A stretch of 45,124 nt of DNA from JBGPYB01 sp041493035 (GTDB lineage: Bacteria > Acidobacteriota > Vicinamibacteria > Fen-336): NCBI GenBank assembly GCA_041493035.1, contig JBGPYB010000015.1:1-45124 (forward strand), written 5' to 3'. A model generated the notes under the pieces. It made no database searches. It was not told the origin of the DNA and saw only the letters and a program-made list of their open reading frames with translations. A program made the translations under genes and the position numbers. Of the stretch, positions 16,743-24,038 are shown one piece after another. Positions within the stretch are counted from its first letter, which is position 1, and the number at the start of each line of letters is the position of its first letter.

Positions 16743-16830
16743 TTTCCCTCCGCTGGTCTTAACCAGGTCAGGTTCGAGGGGTCGGTGGCTCGCTCCACCC
16801 TCTCAGCCCTCGCGGGCTCCCCCAGCTCTC
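16743..16830 (-). promoter_or_regulatory. TPP riboswitch (THI element) of thiC
   Basis: On the minus strand the conserved blocks appear in order: a GGGG-type first strand, GCTGAGAGGG, then GACCCCTCGAACCTGA, CTGGTTAAGACCAGCGG and AGGGAA. These match the THI-box consensus for thiamin pyrophosphate sensing. The element ends about 25 nt before the thiC ATG and shortly before the ribosome site. The short distance fits control of translation initiation, though transcriptional control is possible. It begins right after the nadA stop, so it gives thiC separate control from nadA. Confidence 0.93.
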
Positions 16831-16842
16831 GCGGAGATGTTA

Positions 16843-17949
16843 CTACCGAATCTCGAGCATGCGACCCAAAGCGATCTTGGCGTCGCGGGCCGTGGCCTCC
16901 GGAACCGCCACCCGGTTCACCACCCGTCCAAGGGCCAGGTTCTCGAGGGCCCATGCCAGGTGGGGCGGGTCGATGCGGAACATCGTCCCGCAGACGCAGA
17001 AACAGTTGTCCAGGCTGACGACCTTCCTCCCGGGGGCCAGTTCCCGGGCCATGCGATTCACCATGTTCAGCTCGGTTCCGACCACCCACTCCGACCCTTC
17101 CGGGCTCTCGGAGATCGTTTTCAAGATCCCTTCGGTTGACCCGATGGCGTCGGCCTTCTGCGCGACCTCGAAACGGCACTCCGGGTGGACGATGACCTTG
17201 GCGTTCGGGAACTCGGCGCGCCGCGCGTCGACCATCGCGGGAGTGAACCTGTTGTGGACCGAGCAATGCCCCTTCCAAACGATGACCCGCGCCGAGCGAA
17301 CCTGCTCGTCTGCGAGGCCGCCTCGATCCTCGTAGGGATCCCAGACCACGATCTCCGCCAGGGGAATCCCCATCCGGAAGGCCGTGTTCCGCCCGAGATG
17401 TTGGTCCGGGAAGAAGAGCGCCCGGCGCTTCCTCTGGAACGCCCATTCCAGAACGGCGCGGGCGTTTGACGAGGTGCAGACGGCGCCCCCATGGCGTCCG
17501 ACGAAGGCCTTCAGGTCGGCGGCGGAATTCATGTAGGTCACCGGCACGATGTCCTCGCCGATCACCGACGTGATGCCGTCCCAACACTCTTCGACCTGAT
17601 CGATCTCAGCCATGTCGGCCATGGTGCACCCCGCAGTCAGATCCGGGAGGATGACCTGCTGGTGGGGCGCCGAGAGGATGTCCGCCGACTCCGCCATGAA
17701 GTGGACGCCGCAGAAGACGATGTACTCGGCCTCCGGGCGGGACGCGGCCTGCTGCGCGAGCTTGAAGGAATCACCGCGGAAGTCCGCGTGGCGGATCACC
17801 TCGTCGCGCTGGTAGTGGTGCCCCAGGACCAGCAGCCGAGGACCCAGAGCCTTCTTGGCGCGGGCGATCCTCTCCTCCAGCTCCGCCGCGGGAGCCGTGG
17901 CCGTGGCTTCAGGAAGTGCAACCTGCGACAGGAAACCCTCCCCTACCAT
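16843..17949 (-). CDS. nadA: Quinolinate synthase A
   Basis: A 368-residue [4Fe-4S] enzyme that condenses iminoaspartate with dihydroxyacetone phosphate to quinolinate in NAD synthesis. Three cluster cysteines are visible in TAGCTMAD, VHPECR and the late CFCVCGTM. Substrate-binding GHHYQRDEVI, YMNSAADLKAF, TSSNA and FFPDQHLGRNTA are all present. The ATG is part of TATAATG with no ribosome site in front, so the exact N-terminus is uncertain; the conserved domain begins about residue 22. It stands upstream of the riboswitch-controlled thiC. nadB and nadC are not in the window. Confidence 0.95.
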   Translation of the reverse strand: MVGEGFLSQVALPEATATAPAAELEERIARAKKALGPRLLVLGHHYQRDEVIRHADFRGDSFKLAQQAASRPEAEYIVFCGVHFMAESADILSAPHQQVILPDLTAGCTMADMAEIDQVEECWDGITSVIGEDIVPVTYMNSAADLKAFVGRHGGAVCTSSNARAVLEWAFQRKRRALFFPDQHLGRNTAFRMGIPLAEIVVWDPYEDRGGLADEQVRSARVIVWKGHCSVHNRFTPAMVDARRAEFPNAKVIVHPECRFEVAQKADAIGSTEGILKTISESPEGSEWVVGTELNMVNRMARELAPGRKVVSLDNCFCVCGTMFRIDPPHLAWALENLALGRVVNRVAVPEATARDAKIALGRMLEIR

Positions 17950-17982
17950 TATAGGCAGGGTGGAGGCGTCCTGGGGTCGCCG

Positions 17983-18357
17983 TCAGTAGCCGGAGCCCGA
18001 GTTCTGGCTTCCCTTCGCGAACGTGACGGTGTGAGTGTGGCCGTCGGTATCGCTGGATTCCTTCGCGACGGTCCTGCCGCCACGCACGCTAACGACATCG
18101 GCGGCCGTGATCGCGACGACGTGGTTGTGGCTGGCGGTCCCCTGGATGTTCAGGGTCAAATCCCCGTTAGACCCGAGATCAGCGGCGGTGATCGTGGCCA
18201 CGTGGCCGTGGTTGGCTGAGATCGTCCCGCTCACGCTACCGTCTCCGGTCGTCGAGGCGGACATCGGGTTCCCACCGCCACCGCAGCCCGTGACCGTGAT
18301 CGTGGCACCTCCCAGCAGTGCGAGGGCCGAAAGAACGGTGAACTCGCGACGTTCCAT
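17983..18357 (-). CDS. Small Tat-type lipoprotein with three HxH motifs (second copy)
   Basis: A 124-residue exported protein of unknown function. The N-terminus is MERREFTVLSALALLGGATITVTGC: a short Tat-like RREF motif, a hydrophobic stretch and a lipobox with C25. After a Gly/Ser linker comes a compact domain with three His pairs: H50-G-H52 (in SANHGH), H77-N-H79 and H107-T-H109 (in GHTHTVTF). It is clearly paralogous to the gene 13 nt upstream; the ITAAxL, xLxIQG and VTF segments are shared. The spaced HxH pairs suggest metal binding. The pair lies just beyond the sigma-54 promoter and the activator gene. I know of no characterised homologue. Confidence 0.8.
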   Translation of the reverse strand: MERREFTVLSALALLGGATITVTGCGGGGNPMSASTTGDGSVSGTISANHGHVATITAADLGSNGDLTLNIQGTASHNHVVAITAADVVSVRGGRTVAKESSDTDGHTHTVTFAKGSQNSGSGY

Positions 18358-18370
18358 GGCTTGCCACCGC

Positions 18371-18760
18371 TCAGTTGAACGTGACGGTGTGGTCGTGGCC
18401 GCCGGTGGTCGACGAGGCCCGGGCCACCTGCTGGTTGCCGGCGATCGCGTGGATGTCGGCATTCGAGAGGGTCACGGAGTGGGTGTGAGTGGACGAGCCC
18501 TGGATGTCCAGGGCGAAGCCGTTGCCCGCCGTGAGTTCCGCCGCCGTGATCACCGCCGAGTGACCGTGATTGGCCGAGATGGCCCCGACCTTGTCCCCGC
18601 TCGGCGTCGGGGTCGGCGTGGGCGCCGGCGTCGGATTGCTGGGAGCCGCCGGGCTGCTGCTCCCGCCACATCCCGTGATGGTGATGGCCACGCCGCTCAA
18701 GATCGCCAGTGCCGCTTCGAGACTGAACTCGCGCCGCGTCATTCCGCTGATTTCGCTCAT
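18371..18760 (-). CDS. Small Tat-type lipoprotein with three HxH motifs (first copy)
   Basis: A 129-residue exported protein. MSEISGMTRREFSLEAALAI carries a good twin-arginine motif (TRREFS), and the hydrophobic segment ends in a lipobox ITGC (C31). A Pro/Thr-rich linker (about 38-54) precedes the conserved domain. That domain has H65-G-H67 in SANHGH, H92-T-H94, and H122-D-H124 in GHDHTVTFN. Export by Tat would imply folding, perhaps with metal, before transport. GAGG lies 5 nt before the ATG. A -24/-12 promoter and a palindromic upstream site precede it. It is first of a tandem pair, and metal binding is an inference from the His pattern. Confidence 0.82.
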   Translation of the reverse strand: MSEISGMTRREFSLEAALAILSGVAITITGCGGSSSPAAPSNPTPAPTPTPTPSGDKVGAISANHGHSAVITAAELTAGNGFALDIQGSSTHTHSVTLSNADIHAIAGNQQVARASSTTGGHDHTVTFN

Positions 18761-18820
18761 GAGAACCTCGTCGTGAATTAGGACTTCCCCGAACCAAGCA
18801 ACCGTCTGACCTCGGGTAGG

Positions 18821-18834
18821 GCAAAGGGCGTGCC
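18821..18834 (-). promoter_or_regulatory. Sigma-54 (-24/-12) promoter of the HxH lipoprotein pair
   Basis: Read on the minus strand, GGCACGCCCTTTGC matches the sigma-54 consensus core GGCACG-N4-TTGC exactly, with the invariant GG and GC ten bases apart. The base before GG is C rather than the preferred T. The start site would fall near 18809, giving a leader of about 50 nt before the ATG at 18760. A GAFTGA-type activator gene lies immediately upstream. Confidence 0.75.
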
Positions 18835-18896
18835 GGCCGCGGATGACCTGGGGCCACGACGTTTGGGGCTCTGGAGACCGGCTCGGCTTACGGGGC

Positions 18897-18925
18897 GCGT
18901 AATTCGTTACGCCCCGCGTAACGAA
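18897..18925. promoter_or_regulatory. Candidate upstream activator site (palindrome)
   Basis: TTCGTTACGC (18903-18912) and GCGTAACGAA (18916-18925) form a perfect 10-bp inverted repeat around CCC. A third half-site, GCGTAA (18897-18902), makes a second inverted repeat with TTACGC. The centre is about 105 bp upstream of the predicted sigma-54 start, the usual place for an enhancer-binding protein. It also lies 18 bp after the activator's stop, but no T tract follows, so a terminator is the less likely reading. Confidence 0.6.
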
Positions 18926-18942
18926 GCGGAAGGAGATGACCT

Positions 18943-20310
18943 TCAGTCGATGGTGTACTTCGCCAGGTAGTAGCTGAGCGCCCTCTGGCTGATTCCGAGA
19001 ATCTCGGCGGCCTCCTTCTTGACGCCGCTCGCACGGCGGAGCGCTCGCTTGACCGACTCCTTCTCGGCCCATTCGACGTTGTCGTGGAGGCGCGTCGACG
19101 GGAGCGCGGCGTCCGAGGAACCGGCGGCCCCTTGGACCAGGATCAAGGGAGCGTCGATCACGGGACCCGTGGCGAGGACCACGGCACGCTCGATGGCGTT
19201 TTCCAGCTCGCGCACGTTGCCCGGCCAATCGTGACCTTGCAGCAGAGCGAGGGCGTCGTCGCCGATACGTTCCAGGCGCTTCCCCGTACGCTGCTCGTGT
19301 TTGCGCAGGAAGTGCTCCGCGAGGCCCGGGATGTCCTCGCGACGCTCGCGCAGCGGCGGAATCTCGATGGGGATGACGCTCAGGCGATAGAAGAGATCTT
19401 CGAGGAAGGACCCTTCCGCCACCTTCTTCCGGAGGTCCCTGTTGGTCGCGGCGATGACACGGACATCGACCTTCTGGGTGCGCTCGCCGCCCAGGGGCTC
19501 GAACTCCCGCTCCTGGAGGACCCGCAGCAGTTTGGCCTGCACTGACGTGCTCATGGTCCCGATCTCGTCGAGGAAGATGGAGCCGCCGTCGGCCAGGGCG
19601 AACTTCCCTTTCTTGTTGTTCTGCGCCCCGGTGAAGGCCCCCCGCACGTGGCCGAAAAGCTCGGACTCCAGGAGTGTCTCGGGAATGGCCGCGCAGTTGA
19701 CCTTGATGAGAGGCATGTCTCGTTGATCGCTGCGATCGTGGATGGCGCGGGCCGCCAGCTCCTTCCCCGTTCCCGTCTCTCCCGTGATGAGGACCGTGCT
19801 CTTGGAGCGGGCGACCAGCTCGAGGTTTCGGATCAATTCCTGCACCGCGCGGCTCCGGCCAACGATGCCGTAATGATTGAAGTCTTCCTCGCGCTCGCTC
19901 AACAGATACCTATGTTGAGTCCTCAGCCGATGGTGTTCGAGGGCGCGACCCGCGACGACCAACAGCTCGTCGACTTCGAAAGGCTTCTGGAGGTAGTCGA
20001 AAGCCCCCAGCTTCATGGCCTCTATGGCGCTCTCGACGGTCGCATGGGCCGTCATCATGACGACCTCGGGGCGTTCGCCCTCCGGGCTCTGAGCGGCGAG
20101 GTCCCGAAGCATCTCGAGACCGGTCTTCACCGGCATGCGGTTGTCGACGACGAGGAGGTCGAAGGGCCTGCTCGCCAGAAGACGGAGGCCCTCGTCGGGG
20201 TTCGTGGTGGCCACGACTTCATGGCCTTCGTCGCGAAGGGCCCGCGCCAGGTTCTTCAGGATCCGCTCTTCGTCGTCGACAAGGAGGATCGACCCGCGAA
20301 CACCTGTCAT
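18943..20310 (-). CDS. Sigma-54-dependent response regulator (NtrC/ZraR type)
   Basis: A 455-residue three-domain regulator. The receiver domain (about 5-120) has DD at 12-13, phosphoacceptor D56 and K109. The AAA+ domain (about 148-370) has Walker A GETGTGKE (177-184), the sigma-54-contacting GAFTGA loop (224-229), and Walker B IFLDEIG. The C-terminus (about 410-455) is a Fis-type helix-turn-helix (KKEAAEILGISQRALSYYLAKY). The ATG overlaps the kinase stop by 4 nt, so they are a cognate pair. All parts needed for a phosphorylation-switched activator are intact. Likely targets are the two -24/-12 promoters found at either end of this region. Confidence 0.95.
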   Translation of the reverse strand: MTGVRGSILLVDDEERILKNLARALRDEGHEVVATTNPDEGLRLLASRPFDLLVVDNRMPVKTGLEMLRDLAAQSPEGERPEVVMMTAHATVESAIEAMKLGAFDYLQKPFEVDELLVVAGRALEHHRLRTQHRYLLSEREEDFNHYGIVGRSRAVQELIRNLELVARSKSTVLITGETGTGKELAARAIHDRSDQRDMPLIKVNCAAIPETLLESELFGHVRGAFTGAQNNKKGKFALADGGSIFLDEIGTMSTSVQAKLLRVLQEREFEPLGGERTQKVDVRVIAATNRDLRKKVAEGSFLEDLFYRLSVIPIEIPPLRERREDIPGLAEHFLRKHEQRTGKRLERIGDDALALLQGHDWPGNVRELENAIERAVVLATGPVIDAPLILVQGAAGSSDAALPSTRLHDNVEWAEKESVKRALRRASGVKKEAAEILGISQRALSYYLAKYTID

Positions 20311-22040
20311 GGCACCCTCCGGGGTGAAGGAGGAAGCTCGAGCCTTATCCGCGTCCCGCCGCCGGCGGAAGCGAAGGCCGAGAGGATGCCTCCGTGTGAA
20401 TCGACGACGTTCTTCGCGATGGCGAGGCCAAGGCCTGTGCCGGTGCGCTTGGTCGTGAAGTAGGGTTCGAAGACGTGGGGCAGATCGGTCGGTTCGATCC
20501 CGACACCGTGATCCTCCACCTCCACGGCGACGCCCCCCCCGGGGATCCAAAGACTCCGCACCTCGACGGGGTCTGCCATCCCATCGCGCCGCGCGGCCAC
20601 CGCGTCAAGTGCGTTCGCGACGATGTTCACGAGAGCCGTTCGCAAGCGCTCGCTGTCCACGAGGATCGTCCCCAGGTCCCGAGCCTCCGTCGTGACCACG
20701 CGACGGGGCTCTCCCACCACGTCGAAGGACGTCGCGACATCCACGAGAAGCGCGTTCACGTCGGTCGGAGCGTACTCGAGACGCACAGGACGGGCGAAGT
20801 CGAGGACATCGTCCACGATGCGATTGAGGCGGGCGACCTCGTGATCGATGTCCTCCAGGGCCTCCCGAACGTCGGTGGAGGAAACACCCGGGCTCGAGAG
20901 GACACGGAGCGATCCCTTGATGATCATGAGGGGGTTGCGCACCTCGTGGGCGATGACGGTGGAGAGGCGCCCGAGAGCCGACAATCGCTCGCGCTGGGAG
21001 GCCTCGCCTTGGAAGCGGGCAATGGCCTCGGTGAGGCTGTCGAAGGTCGCGGCGAGCGTGCGGGCATCTTCGTCGGCCCACGCGCGGCCGGGCCGGATCT
21101 TGCGCGCGAGGTCGCCGGTCGCGGTCATCTCCCGCATCATGGCCGTGATGGCCGACAGCGGGCGAGTGACGGTCCTCGCAACGACGTAGCTCATGAGAAC
21201 CGCGGCCAGCACTCCGACGAGACCGGCGGCGAGGAGACCCGTCCGCAGCGTCCGCACGAAGAGAAGCCGCTCCGTCTTCGACCGGAGGATCACCGCTACG
21301 GGCACTCCGGGACCGGTGCTCGACGAGAGACGATGGCGGAGGGCGACGTACTCGTTCTCCCCCACGGCCACGGTCACGATCCCCTGAGAGGCGAGGACGC
21401 GCGCTATCGCATCCTCGTAGGGGCCGGCGAGGGTCGAGGCGCAGACGCGACCGTCCAGGGCAAAGACCACGTCGCTGTCCGTCACGGCCTTGAACTCCTG
21501 GGCGAGGTCCTGGTCGAGGGCGGTGCCGAGGCTCAGAGCCCCGACGATCTCCGGGGGGTCGGGCCCGAGGGCGATGGGGACCGTGACGACCTCGACGACA
21601 CCCCGAGGCGTCTGGAGCGTGTCCACTCCGCCGCCGGCCACCGAGCGAGGCGATGCGCGATCCCGCACCAACTCGGGGGGGGCGCCAAGGGAGGCCAGGG
21701 TCTCTCCCCCGCGACCTCTCACGACGAAGAGATCCGCGTGGACCCGTGCCTTGTAGTCGCGCGCCACGGGCTCCACGGTGGGTGGATCGCCGGTCTCGGC
21801 CGCCGCCTTGAGCTTCGGCAGGTCGGCGACGAGACGAGCCAGCAGGGTCAATGCCTCCAGCCGCGCCGCGTGGTTCTGCTCCACGAGGGCCCCGGCCCGC
21901 TGCAGACCGCGTTCCAATTCCCTCTCCGCCTCTTCCGCGACACGGCCCGTCACGAATTGGAGTGCGAAAGCGATGGAGAGAACCGCAACCAGGGCGCTCG
22001 CCACGAAGACGCGGTTCTGGAGGGACGCGAGGAGCCTCAT
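20307..22040 (-). CDS. Membrane sensor histidine kinase
   Basis: A 577-residue kinase. Two membrane segments (about 11-30 and 266-288) bracket a periplasmic sensor domain of about 235 residues, probably Cache-like. HAMP (about 288-340), HisKA with phosphoacceptor H365 in VIAHEVRNPL, and HATPase with an N-box (NALDAV), DHGVGI and GTGLGLAIAKN follow. The start is the ATG 10 nt after the cupredoxin stop; the open frame extends 52 codons earlier, but only over that gene. It partners the regulator it overlaps. The architecture resembles ZraS/HydH or AtoS-type kinases. The ligand is unknown; the operon's porin and cupredoxin point to the periplasm. Confidence 0.93.
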   Translation of the reverse strand: MRLLASLQNRVFVASALVAVLSIAFALQFVTGRVAEEAERELERGLQRAGALVEQNHAARLEALTLLARLVADLPKLKAAAETGDPPTVEPVARDYKARVHADLFVVRGRGGETLASLGAPPELVRDRASPRSVAGGGVDTLQTPRGVVEVVTVPIALGPDPPEIVGALSLGTALDQDLAQEFKAVTDSDVVFALDGRVCASTLAGPYEDAIARVLASQGIVTVAVGENEYVALRHRLSSSTGPGVPVAVILRSKTERLLFVRTLRTGLLAAGLVGVLAAVLMSYVVARTVTRPLSAITAMMREMTATGDLARKIRPGRAWADEDARTLAATFDSLTEAIARFQGEASQRERLSALGRLSTVIAHEVRNPLMIIKGSLRVLSSPGVSSTDVREALEDIDHEVARLNRIVDDVLDFARPVRLEYAPTDVNALLVDVATSFDVVGEPRRVVTTEARDLGTILVDSERLRTALVNIVANALDAVAARRDGMADPVEVRSLWIPGGGVAVEVEDHGVGIEPTDLPHVFEPYFTTKRTGTGLGLAIAKNVVDSHGGILSAFASAGGGTRIRLELPPSPRRVP

Positions 22041-22050
22041 GGCGCTGCTC

Positions 22051-22740
22051 TCATCGGACCACGAAGTCCGCTTCGGCCGGGCCGCCGCTCTCGGGAACCC
22101 GGACAGTCCGCGTCTCGCGCACGCTGCCGTCGGTCCAGACGTTGAGTTCGTAGGTACCGGGGGGGATACCGTCGATGCGGTAGCGCCCATCGGCATCCGT
22201 GGCGGCGAAAAACCGGTGAGCGAAGACGAGGATGTAGGCGCTCATGTGGGAGTGAATGTCGCAGAAGACACGGACGACACCGGGGCGATCGAAGCGCACG
22301 GCCTTCGACTGCCCGCGGGCATAGCGCCCAAGGTCGAAGCTCTTGGTTCGCGAGAGGGAAAAGACGTTGTGATACGTCCGATCCCGGTTCGGAAAGTCGA
22401 CGATCGTTCCGACGGCGATAGGGAGTACGTACGACACGAAGGCTTCGTCCTTCTGGTCGAGGCTCGCTCGCATGGTGCCAGGATCGTCGAAGGCTCCTTG
22501 GGGAGCGGTTTCGAGGTAGACGACGCTCTGGCGCCGGTTCGGTGGATCTCGGCGCGCGGACATGCCGAGGTCCGAGATCCTGGGGCGGGGCTCGGCGGCG
22601 CCGAAATCGCGCCCAACCTCGACCTTCCCGCGGATGGAACCAGCCGGTCGCGATATCGCCTTGTCGCCAGCCTGATCGGCGACGGCAACAGCCGCGGCGA
22701 CGAGGGCGAGGGCGGCACCGGCCGCGGCAGAGAGCGCCAC
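22051..22740 (-). CDS. Periplasmic cupredoxin with carboxypeptidase-regulatory-like tail
   Basis: A 229-residue exported protein resembling the plastocyanin-like proteins annotated as methylamine utilisation factors. From GTG at 22740, the type-1 copper ligands would be H124 (in TYHNVFS) and the C160-x2-H163-x2-M166 loop (CDIHSHM). An extra H165 sits in that loop. Residues about 172-229 (TDADGRYRIDGIPPGTYELNVW) form a small beta-sandwich tail. The start is uncertain: GTG at 22740 abuts the porin stop but leaves a signal without basic residues. In-frame GTG/TTG codons at 22791-22803, inside the porin end, would supply them. Electron transfer or copper handling is likely; the partner is unknown. 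Confidence 0.82.
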   Translation of the reverse strand: MALSAAAGAALALVAAAVAVADQAGDKAISRPAGSIRGKVEVGRDFGAAEPRPRISDLGMSARRDPPNRRQSVVYLETAPQGAFDDPGTMRASLDQKDEAFVSYVLPIAVGTIVDFPNRDRTYHNVFSLSRTKSFDLGRYARGQSKAVRFDRPGVVRVFCDIHSHMSAYILVFAHRFFAATDADGRYRIDGIPPGTYELNVWTDGSVRETRTVRVPESGGPAEADFVVR

Positions 22741-22741
22741 C

Positions 22742-23953
22742 CTAGAACCACCAGGAAATCTGGGCAGCGCCGACGCCTTGGCTCCGCACAACGCCACCGT
22801 CACGCCAGTTGTGCTGGTACACGGCCTTCAACCACAGGTTGTGCCGCGGCGAAACCCCGACGCCGGCCTCCGCCCGCGAGACTGGCGCATCCCAGGAGAC
22901 TCGCGCACTCGAACCGTCGATCTCGCTCATGCCGAGATGGTCGAGGCGCGCAGCGACGTAGAGGCCCGGGGCCAGCTTGTAGCGCCCTTCGACGAACGCC
23001 CCCGTCGAGCGAAGCGGGCTCCGTACGAAGGGAGGGGCTACGGCTGGAACATCCCAGTGCGACCAGACCGCCTCCGCCCTCAGGATCCAGTACCCCCGGG
23101 ACCACTCGGCGTCGAAGCCCAATGCGCGCTGGCGAAACGGGCCTCGCGAGTATGCCGGGAGGGACCGAGTCGCCTCTCGGGCGAGGTAGTCACCCTGGGC
23201 GCCGGAGACACCGAGCACGAGACCGAGGACGGGCTGAACGGCCACTCGCCCGGACACCTGCTTTCCGCTGTTGTCGTCGCGGCTCTCAGGGTCGCAAAGA
23301 GTTCCCTGGGTGACGGCCAGACCGCCTTCGACGGGCTCCGAGCCGACGTGCACCTCGACCCCGGTGTCCCACCGTGTGGCTGTCACGAGAGGCACACCAG
23401 GGGCAAGATATGGCGACCCGACGGAATACCCCACGAGCCAACCCTCCCCGCGGCGGCTCACGAGATCGTCAGCGGTGCGGGGCACGCTGTCGGTCCGCAG
23501 AATCGTCATGTATTGGTAGGCCAGCGGCTCGCCAATCAAGGGATTGTCGGCGGCGTAACGGCGCCGGGGATAGGCCCCGAAGACCGGCGGTATCCGCCCG
23601 GCCTGCACGTCGAACGAGCGGAGCGGCCAGGGGCGGAGCCGGACGTAGAGGGCGTAAACCTGGGGAGCATCGAGGTTTTCACTCCGGACTTCGGACAGCA
23701 GCGCCAGGTGCTCTCCGACCCGCAGCTCCGCCGACACTCCAAAGCGGGCCAGATGCACGACGCTACGGTTGTACTCAGTCTCATTGAACCACCCCTCGTC
23801 TCCAAAGGCCGCCGAGCCGCTGGCCTCGCCCCCCAACACGAGGCGCACCCTCCCCGTGGAGAGCGCGTCGCCGGCGTAGGCCCAAGACGCCGTGGCCAGT
23901 GCGAGGGCCCACACGAGGCCGGTTCGAAGACCGAGTCTGCCGATATGCGCCAT
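22742..23953 (-). CDS. Outer-membrane porin-like beta-barrel
   Basis: A 403-residue protein with a Sec signal (cut after about residue 27, AYA). The rest alternates polar and aromatic residues as in a beta-barrel, and it ends in ...SWWF, the terminal Phe expected for BamA-dependent assembly. Repeated strand pairs with Tyr/Trp girdles are evident, such as GYWILRAEAVWSHW and GLYVAARLDHLGM. I cannot name the substrate. AGGAGG lies 4 nt before the ATG. It leads the operon with the cupredoxin, kinase and sigma-54 activator, behind a -24/-12 promoter. Its resemblance is to uncharacterised porins rather than to OmpF-type trimers. Confidence 0.82.
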   Translation of the reverse strand: MAHIGRLGLRTGLVWALALATASWAYAGDALSTGRVRLVLGGEASGSAAFGDEGWFNETEYNRSVVHLARFGVSAELRVGEHLALLSEVRSENLDAPQVYALYVRLRPWPLRSFDVQAGRIPPVFGAYPRRRYAADNPLIGEPLAYQYMTILRTDSVPRTADDLVSRRGEGWLVGYSVGSPYLAPGVPLVTATRWDTGVEVHVGSEPVEGGLAVTQGTLCDPESRDDNSGKQVSGRVAVQPVLGLVLGVSGAQGDYLAREATRSLPAYSRGPFRQRALGFDAEWSRGYWILRAEAVWSHWDVPAVAPPFVRSPLRSTGAFVEGRYKLAPGLYVAARLDHLGMSEIDGSSARVSWDAPVSRAEAGVGVSPRHNLWLKAVYQHNWRDGGVVRSQGVGAAQISWWF

Positions 23954-23993
23954 GGCCTCCTGACCTTGGGGGCGACGATGATTTCAGAACGTA

Positions 23994-24008
23994 GCTATAA
24001 TCGTGCCA
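23994..24008 (-). promoter_or_regulatory. Sigma-54 (-24/-12) promoter of the porin operon
   Basis: On the minus strand TGGCACGATTATAGC fits TGGCACG-N4-TTGC with one mismatch (TAGC for TTGC), and T follows as preferred. GG and GC have the obligatory spacing. Transcription would start near 23982, 29 nt before the porin ATG. The operon includes the sigma-54 activator gene, so this would be self-activation. I did not find the TTCGTTACGC palindrome upstream of it. Confidence 0.65.
23996..24001 (+). promoter_or_regulatory. -10 element of the nfo-queG operon
   Basis: On the plus strand the bases inside the opposing sigma-54 promoter read TATAAT, a perfect sigma-70 -10 hexamer. A start near 24008 would give a leader of about 31 nt before the nfo ATG at 24039. 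No clear -35 is visible. The two polymerase forms would compete for the same DNA. Confidence 0.5.
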
Positions 24009-24038
24009 CGAGCCTTGGTCCACCGGGGGCTCGTGACC

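Noticed and set aside
18903..18925. Palindrome read as an intrinsic terminator of the regulator gene
   Set aside because: No T tract follows; its distance to the -24/-12 promoter fits an enhancer site better. Not fully excluded.
18371..19228. 285-codon reading of the first HxH lipoprotein
   Set aside because: The extra N-terminus runs through the sigma-54 promoter and the regulator's 3' end; the ATG at 18760 has a ribosome site and a proper Tat lipoprotein signal.
20461..20475. GGTTCGA sequences (also at 23921) resembling a tRNA T-loop
   Set aside because: No acceptor or anticodon stem around them; both lie inside coding genes.
20475..22145. 556-codon plus-strand open frame antisense to the sensor kinase
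   Set aside because: Charged, low-complexity translation without any motif; the kinase on the other strand has complete HisKA and HATPase domains.
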